From Diphasiastrum complanatum (lineage: Eukaryota; Streptophyta; Lycopodiopsida; Lycopodiales; Lycopodiaceae), in the NCBI GenBank assembly GCA_029204225.1, contig CM055113.1, positions 31,668,383 to 31,732,382 of the forward strand: a stretch of 64,000 bases of DNA, given 5' to 3'. This document shows, one piece after another, positions 58,196 through 64,000 of this stretch. The position numbers were made by a program, and so were the translations under genes. Numbering within the stretch: the stretch's first letter is position 1; each line of letters opens with the position of its first letter. The notes under the pieces were generated by a model. It had not been told where the DNA came from and made no database searches. It saw nothing but the letters and a program-made list of their open reading frames with translations.

Positions 58196-60021
58196 AAGAA
58201 GGATGATGCAACATCCATCAAAGGCATCTTTGTGGGATATGGTGAGAATAGTAAAGGTTATAGAGTCTTCAATCCCATCACTAGCAGATCATGCTAGGAT
58301 GGAGGAGGAGTTTCCAAGTGAAGAAGAACTTGAGGATCCACCTCAAGATGCAAGAACTCCAAGAACTCCAAGAACTCCAAGAAGATCTACAAGGGCAAGA
58401 TCCGAGCCATTGAGGCTCACCTATGATGGTCAAGGTGATCAAAGAGAAGGCTCATCATCTTTCACATCTTACACCTTTCTTACTTCAATGTTAGATGAGC
58501 CAACATGCTATGAAGATGCTTGTAAGTCTAAAAGTTGGATGGATGCTATGCAAGTAGAGTATGATGCTCTTATTGAGAATCATACTTGGGATCTTGTGGA
58601 TCTTCCTCAAGGGAAGAAACCTCTTGATTGCAAGTGGGTGTTTAGATTGAAGTATAATCAAGATGGATCAATAAGCAAGCATAAATCTAGGCTTGTTGCC
58701 AAAGGTTTTTTACAAACCAAAGGCATTGACTATGATGAGACTTTTGCTCCTATGGCTAAGCTTGTTACTATCAGGTTGATCATTCGTCTTGCTACAACCT
58801 TCAATTGGGAGCTATTCCAACTTGACTTCACAAATGCATTCCTCAATGGTTATTTGGAGGAAGAGATCTACATGAGGCAACCCGAGGGCTTCATCAAGGC
58901 AAAGCATGAAGGAAAGGTGTGTTTTTTGAAGAAGAGCCTTTATGGGCTCAAGCAAGCACCTAGAGCATGGTACTCTAGGCTAAACTCTTTTCTCATTTCC
59001 ATCAATTTTGTAATGAGTGCCTATGATCCATCATTGTATATAAGTTTTCATGATGGCATGATCATTATTCTTGTTTTGTATGTAGATGACATTATCTTGA
59101 GTGGTAATTATCTAGATGGAATTAGAGATGTAAAAATTGCTTTAGCAAAAGAGTTTAAGATGGTAGATCTCGGCCTATTAAGCTTCATTCTTGGAATAGA
59201 GGTTATTAGAGGATGTGATTTTAGCTTCATTTGTCAATCTAAATATGCTACATCCATCCTAGATAGATTTGGAATGAAGAATTGTAAAGTCATTGAGACA
59301 CCAATGGAGCAACATGTAAAAGCATCTATTGGTTGTGATGAAGCATCCTTTGAGGACATCACATTATATAGAAGGCTTATTGGCTCCTTGATCTATTTAA
59401 CTATAACTAGACCTGATCTTAGTTATAGTGTTGGAAAGTTAAGCCAATTCATGCAAAGTCCTCTAGTTTCACATTGGAAGATGGCCAAAAGAGTTCTTAG
59501 ATACATTTCATTCACTAAGAATTTTGTATAGAGGAACTAATGTTGGCTTAAGAGCCTATAGTGACTCGGATTTTGCAGGTGACAAAGTGGATAGAAGATC
59601 AACAAGTGCCTTTGCCACCTTTCTATGTGATGGAGTAGTATCATGGCTTTCCAAAAAGCAAGATACCATCGCCCTATCTTCCACAGAATCTGAATACAAG
59701 GCCTTGACATCAACATGCAAGGAGGTCTTGTGGCTCAAAAGGCTATTGGTGGAGCTTCATGTCATGGAGGAGGAGATTCCTATCATCTATTGTGACAACC
59801 AATCAGCCCAATCACTTGCAACTAATCCTACATTCCATGCAAGGAGCAAACACATCGAAATTGCTCATCATTTCGTGAGGGAAAAAGTGCAAGCTAAAGA
59901 GATCAAGCTCCAACACGTGCCATCATCAAGTTGCTTGGCTGATTTGTTTACTAAACCTTTACTAAAGATTCATTTGTCAAGCTTAGATCTTCAATTGGAG
60001 TTATTGATAAAAGCATTGTGA
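58196..60021 (+). pseudogene. Copia RT-RNase H continuation
   Basis: After the TAG at 58192 the first frame runs to about 58293; a small deletion then changes frame (HARMEEEFPSEEELEDPPQD), and RT proper follows: CKWVFRLKYNQDGSISKHKS, FQLDFTNAFLNGYLEEEIYM, KSLYGLKQAPRAWYSRLNSF, ILVLYVDDIILSG (YVDD intact), ITRPDLSYSVGKLSQF and AKRVLRYIS. A frame change at about 59525 leads to RNase H: YSDSDFAGDKVDRRSTSAF, LSSTESEYKALTSTCKEVLW, YCDNQSAQSLATNPTFHARS and CLADLFTKPLLK, with D, E and D all present. An ARTPRTPRTPRRSTRARS run precedes RT. It ends just before the purine tract GAGGAGGAG and the LTR at 60048. Confidence 0.9.
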
Positions 60022-60047
60022 TCTCCAAGGCTAGATTTGAGGAGGAG

Positions 60048-60738
60048 TGTGAAAAATTGCCTACATTGGCAAATCTAGCCATGTAAAATATTGTACATTT
60101 TGTCAATATTGTTTGTTGGTTACTTCAATGGCCAAAGTGCCACTTGTACATACACACCTAAAGTAGGTTACCACGAGTCAAGAGGAGTGGTTGTGTCTAT
60201 TTGGTAGTGATTCCTACTTTGTAGGATCTAGACCATGATTTATGATGAGATTTGTACCTACCATGCACCTACCAAGCATGACTCTTGGATCTAGGCTAGG
60301 GTTTTCACATTAGGGCAAGAAAGTGGAGTCTACTTCCTTATTACATGCTGGATTTTCACCTAACTTTGCAAAGGAAGTATGTTTTACTATGTATTCCCAT
60401 TCTCCATAGTGAGAAGATAGAAACTTTTTGGAGCCTCAAGGAGAAACTCGAGTTTCCTCTCATTGTATGGTGATTACTCTATTTTTCTAATCAAACCCAG
60501 CTTTGGCACTTTGTAAACACTGTCTACAGGCCGTACTACAGCCTTATTTCCACATGTGTGGAGTTGGATTATACTAATTGATCAATGCTTTGATTGTCTC
60601 TACTTGTTTCCTATCAAGCTGCTAAACTAGATCTTGTTTTCTGATGACTAGTTTCTGATAGATTGTTTATCAAGCATACAATCACCTTGTGGATCATTCA
60701 AAGATCCATTTATGGTCCGTAGTACTGTACTTTTCACA
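60048..60738 (+). repeat. 3' LTR of the 55-60.7 kb copia (691 bp)
   Basis: It starts TGTGAAAAATTGCCTACATT after the purine tract and ends TACTTTTCACA at 60738. The last ~520 bp match the truncated 5' LTR at 54997-55517. Confidence 0.9.
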
Positions 60739-61273
60739 GGGTAGCTCAACCAGCGCCAGGAATCCAGTCGCCAGGTCTCAGCTCCATCTACCAGCACGAG
60801 CCAGGCACAATGCCCAGCAGGTGTTGGTGGCCCCGAGACCGGTCAGTCTATGTATGAATGTAACCTCTTCCAAATCTAATAAAGTTGATCCTTGGGGATG
60901 ATTACCATTTCGGTTTCGCCTCCGGAACTGGTCCAAGTGGAAGGACCCTTACTACAACCTTTTTGCGTTGCCGGCGCCTAAGGGTCCTTGTCATCGACAT
61001 GGGGCTTGCCGCTTTGCCAATTGGTCAGTTTGGCGACCACTATGCCTTGGGTTTCATGTGTGGCTTGTCTTTGACTTTGATTACCTTTTGGGGACGGATT
61101 CTGAGTTGACTTTCAGGTTGGTTGGGATTTCAGTTTTCTTAAGTCTGAATGGTTAAGCTTGTTACGTTTCTGAGTTGGCTTTTACGTAAGTGCATGATGG
61201 ATGAATGTTAGACTTAAGCGCGTGTTGGCGAAATCGCTCAAGTCCCAGCGCCCTTTGTGGCGCCGGCGCAACA
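60739..61273 (+). repeat. 5' LTR (right part) of a Ty3/gypsy element
   Basis: GC-richer than its surroundings; it ends GGCGCCGGCGCAACA at 61273, two bases before a primer site. Its left part is interrupted at 60738 by the copia LTR end, so the copia element is inserted into, or joined to, this LTR. Several words such as GGCGCC and GCCGGCGC are repeated in it. Confidence 0.6.
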
Positions 61274-61275
61274 TG

Positions 61276-61289
61276 TGGTATCAGAGCCG
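61276..61289 (+). promoter_or_regulatory. Primer-binding site of the gypsy element
   Basis: TGGTATCAGAGCCG, complementary to initiator-Met tRNA, two bases after the LTR end. Confidence 0.85.
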
Positions 61290-62109
61290 ACTAGCCGGTC
61301 AGCTACGCAAGTCTCACAGGGATGGCCACGTTTTGGGATTTGTCAGGACAACCGTTGCGCAAGGTGCTATCCACAGTGTAAGCACGGGTGCGTCCACGGT
61401 CGGGGTGGTCGACAGAATGGAGGACTTGATGAGGCAAGGTGTTGCCCTTGAGGTGTAAGCATGGTCAGTTCCCGCGGTTCGGGCCTGGTGCCATCTGCAC
61501 GTAGGGCAGATGAGGCAATGTGTTGCCATTAGATTGGTGAGAGCACAGTCTGTGCCTTGTGGGGTGCGGGGTGACATATTCGAACTGTACAGGTTAACCA
61601 TTGATACAGAGATGCTGCTCAAATTCGGGTGTAAAGCACGGGTGGTTAGCTGCCGGTGCGGGATAGTTGCCGATCGTTTAGCTATAAGGGCTATCGACCA
61701 AAAAGTGGTGGGGCGTGACTGAGGCAATGTGCTGTTTAATAGTGAAAGTACGGATGGTTGGATGGATGTTTTCCCGTGGGCTAATTCTGTGATAGATTTG
61801 TGTGGGCGCGGCTAGGCAAAGGTCCTACGTCCGGTCTCAGGGGGGCTTGTGGCTTAAGAGGGATTCTCTGTGTTTGCTTTGGTTGGTATGTTTCGTTTGT
61901 TGTGTGCTTGCTTGGACACAAATGACCTGGTTCCTACTTGGCTCTCAGGTGATGTGGGCGTGCTAAGTTTGAGGAGGGGATATTTTCATTGAAGCTGATT
62001 TAATTAAGAAGAAAAGAGAGCTGTGGGGCCCGGCCGACAGAAGGGAGAGTTTCAAAAAAAATAAAAAGAATTGAGGCGATAATCTGTTGGAAGTACACCT
62101 CTTACTATA
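61290..62109 (+). other. Gypsy leader with four diverged internal repeats
   Basis: Between the primer site and gag, variants of GAGGCAAKGTGYTG followed some 15-25 bases later by a GTAAGCAYGG/GAAAGTACGG-like word occur near 61358, 61433, 61510 and 61720. No credible coding frame. The spacing and strand are constant, which suggests tandem growth of the untranslated leader. Confidence 0.5.
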
Positions 62110-63951
62110 ATGGAGGATCACCTTGATGAGTTACGAGCATTGACGGACGGAGAAGAGCTGGCTCGAGAATACAGCTCCCGCATGCATCGAGATGGCACCA
62201 GGTCCAAGTCGAGAAAGAAAGAGCGTATGCACTCCACAGTGGCGCCTCTCCAAGAAGAGATGGGTGGCCCTTCTGAACCTACACCAAGAGACAAACCCTC
62301 GACAGAGGCGCAACAAGACCTCTTTGAAGTGAAGATGCGGCAATACTTATCAAGCGCAATGACGGCTATGCTTAGTGAGGTGAAGGAGGACAGAGAAATA
62401 GAGAGGAAAGAATGACAAACATCCCTGCGAACCATGAACCTTACTCAATTTAACCTTGCTAGAGAAATGAGAGATGGGCTAACACAGCTCGAAGCCAGGT
62501 TTGAAGAGTTGGAGGCAACTAGAGGGAATGCAGTGGCGCCTCCTCCATAGATACCAAGAGAACCACGAGCGCGAAACACAGAAGGCCCAAAGCAGATTGC
62601 CAAAGTAAAAGCACCACCTACTTTCAAAGGAGAACGTGACATTCGAATTGTGAAAGATTGGTTGTTTCACATGGACCATTACTTCCGTCTGATGAACACT
62701 CCTGAGGAAGAAAGAACGGACTTGGCATTAGCATATTTTGAGGGCTACACTACAAACTGGTACCTGATGGCAGGAATGCATTTCCAGACATGGGACACAT
62801 TCAAAACCGCGTTACGAGAGGAGTTCATACCAAAGGATTCACACATGAGATTGAGGACAGAATTATCAGGGCTCAAACAGAAAAGGTCATTGCGAGAGTA
62901 CCTCAATAAATTCAGACAGAGTGTATGGGTTATTGAAGATATGTCCGAGGCGGACAAAACTCATTACCTCTTGTCTGGAATGCAGTCCTAGACCCGGCGT
63001 GCAATAGACAGCTACATGCCCCATGATTTCAATTCAACTATTCGAGCGGCTGAAATGGTTTGTGATTGTGAGAGCACATTGGCACCAGCTGCTCCCGCAA
63101 CCTCCACAAGAGTATTAAGTGGATCCAGACCGAGTCCGAGCTTCTTTTCAAGGGGGGACTCGGCTTCAAATGGCAACCAAGCCTCGAGTAGCGTGAACAA
63201 ATTTCCAACAAAAATAGGGTTTGGCAACCAAGGCCACAATGGAGGAAACATGTTCCAAAGAATAAACAATGTTGGACCTTCAGCTAGTCACAACAACAGC
63301 TCACCAACAGTGGGCAGTTCCATGCGCTGCTTCAACTGTCATCAGCAAGGTCACTCTTGGAGGTCATGCCCCAAACCATTGAACAAGCAAATCATGGCTG
63401 CCATTGAAGGATTTGATAGGATGGAGAGAGAGGCATTTGATCAAGAAGATGGTGAACAAGATGACGAAGAGGACCCAGAAACGGATATGACGGAGTCTGA
63501 CCTGAATGCCTTACAACAGATAGGGGCACTTGCGGCGTATCGTGAACATCTTATGGCGACTCCTGCGAGAGGATCAAAGTTATTGTACCTGCAGGGCTGT
63601 ATTCAAGGCATGATCATTTACTTCATGGTAGACCTGGGGGCGTAACATAACTACTTGTCAGAAAAACTGACAGGGGAATTGGACATCCAATGTGAAGAAA
63701 ATGTGACTCCTATTTGTGTGGAGACCGCGAAAGGTACAATGACCACTTGTAGATTGGCAACCAACTTACCAATCTCCCTGGGAACCTGGAAGAATCGACT
63801 AACGTTCACAATCTTGAAGATGGATGCCTTCGTCGCTATTTTGGGATTAACGAACATGTGGTGGCCTTCATGGCAAAAGGGGTTAACCTTGTGTTATTAT
63901 ATAATGGCAGGAGACCTTGTGTCGTCAGAGCTGTGCCAGGGGACCAACTAG
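62110..63951 (+). pseudogene. Ty3/gypsy gag-protease, one frame with four stops
   Basis: One frame from ATG 62110 runs to 63951. It has a charged N-terminus, KAPPTFKGERDIRIVKDWLF and the Retrotrans_gag core (YFEGYTTNWYLMAG, WDTFKTALREEFIPKDSHMR, LREYLNKFRQSVWVIEDM; about 62605-62990), a Ser/Asn-rich linker, the zinc knuckle CFNCHQQGHSWRSC (about 63331), an acidic block, and a retropepsin-like region (YFMVDLGA, HNYLSEKLTGELD, LPISLGTWKNRLTFTILKMD, AFVAILGL). The protease DTG is changed to DLG. In-frame stops are at 62413 (TGA), about 62548 (TAG), 62989 (TAG) and 63643 (TAA). Reverse transcriptase would follow beyond the window; the plus-strand end at 63951 is another stop. Confidence 0.85.
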
Positions 63952-64000
63952 AAAAGAACGACACAAATGAACCTGAGCCAACCATCCCTCCCAATCTCAT

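Overview
This window is nuclear DNA from a land plant. It is AT-rich and almost entirely built of transposable elements at different stages of decay. Evidence for a plant nuclear genome: many Ty1/copia polyproteins with initiator-Met tRNA primer sites of the TGGTATCAGAGCC type, CACTA (TNP2/En-Spm) transposase pieces with DUF4216 and Transposase_21 domains, spliceosomal GT..AG introns, long GA microsatellites, and a processed beta-tubulin copy. A decayed intron-containing gene ending in a bacterial-type amino-methyltransferase motif makes me lean towards a large-genome non-seed plant such as a fern, but I cannot prove the lineage. I found no intact host gene, tRNA, rRNA or CRISPR array.

Layout. 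0-1.6 kb: intron-containing remnant with a DNA amino-methyltransferase signature. 1.6-6 kb: LTR piece, CACTA transposase pieces, a CACTA terminus and a fold-back element. 6.4-11.3 kb: a CACTA TNP2 pseudogene, with a degraded SET-domain gene upstream on the same strand and the front half of a second copy facing away. 11.3-15 kb: copia and Ty3/gypsy integrase remnants. 15.5-20.8 kb: two plus-strand copia relatives of family A, ending in a chimeric LTR that abuts a beta-tubulin retrocopy (20.8-21.4 kb). 21.8-27.4 kb: minus-strand families C and B, separated by an unidentified multi-exon gene fragment. 29-34.4 kb: a minus-strand copia with a foreign integrase tail joined to its 3' side. 34.4-37 kb: LTRs and another SET fragment. 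38-39.7 kb: decayed coiled-coil gene with an N-terminal block resembling plant transposon protein PF20167. 39.8-41.7 kb: plus-strand copia 3' half. 43.56-48.64 kb: a young, complete, TSD-flanked copia that lacks a working integrase, reverse transcriptase and RNase H. 48.8-50.7 kb: gag-like gene, copia and a SET fragment. 52-53.4 kb: unassigned ORFs and a degenerate repeat field. 53.8-60.7 kb: inverted gag remnant followed by the best-preserved copia of the window. 60.7-64 kb: 5' part of a Ty3/gypsy element running off the end.

How the parts relate. The copia families donate pieces to one another through chimeric LTRs, nested insertions and misplaced integrase fragments. Several pseudogenes keep one reading frame for kilobases and are broken mainly by stop codons where arginine, glutamine or tryptophan is expected, a pattern that fits C-to-T decay of methylated cytosines. 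The most interesting themes are a repeated SET-domain gene family lying beside CACTA transposase, a eukaryotic intron-containing amino-methyltransferase relic, a tubulin retrocopy fused to an LTR end, and the very young deletion-derivative retrotransposon.
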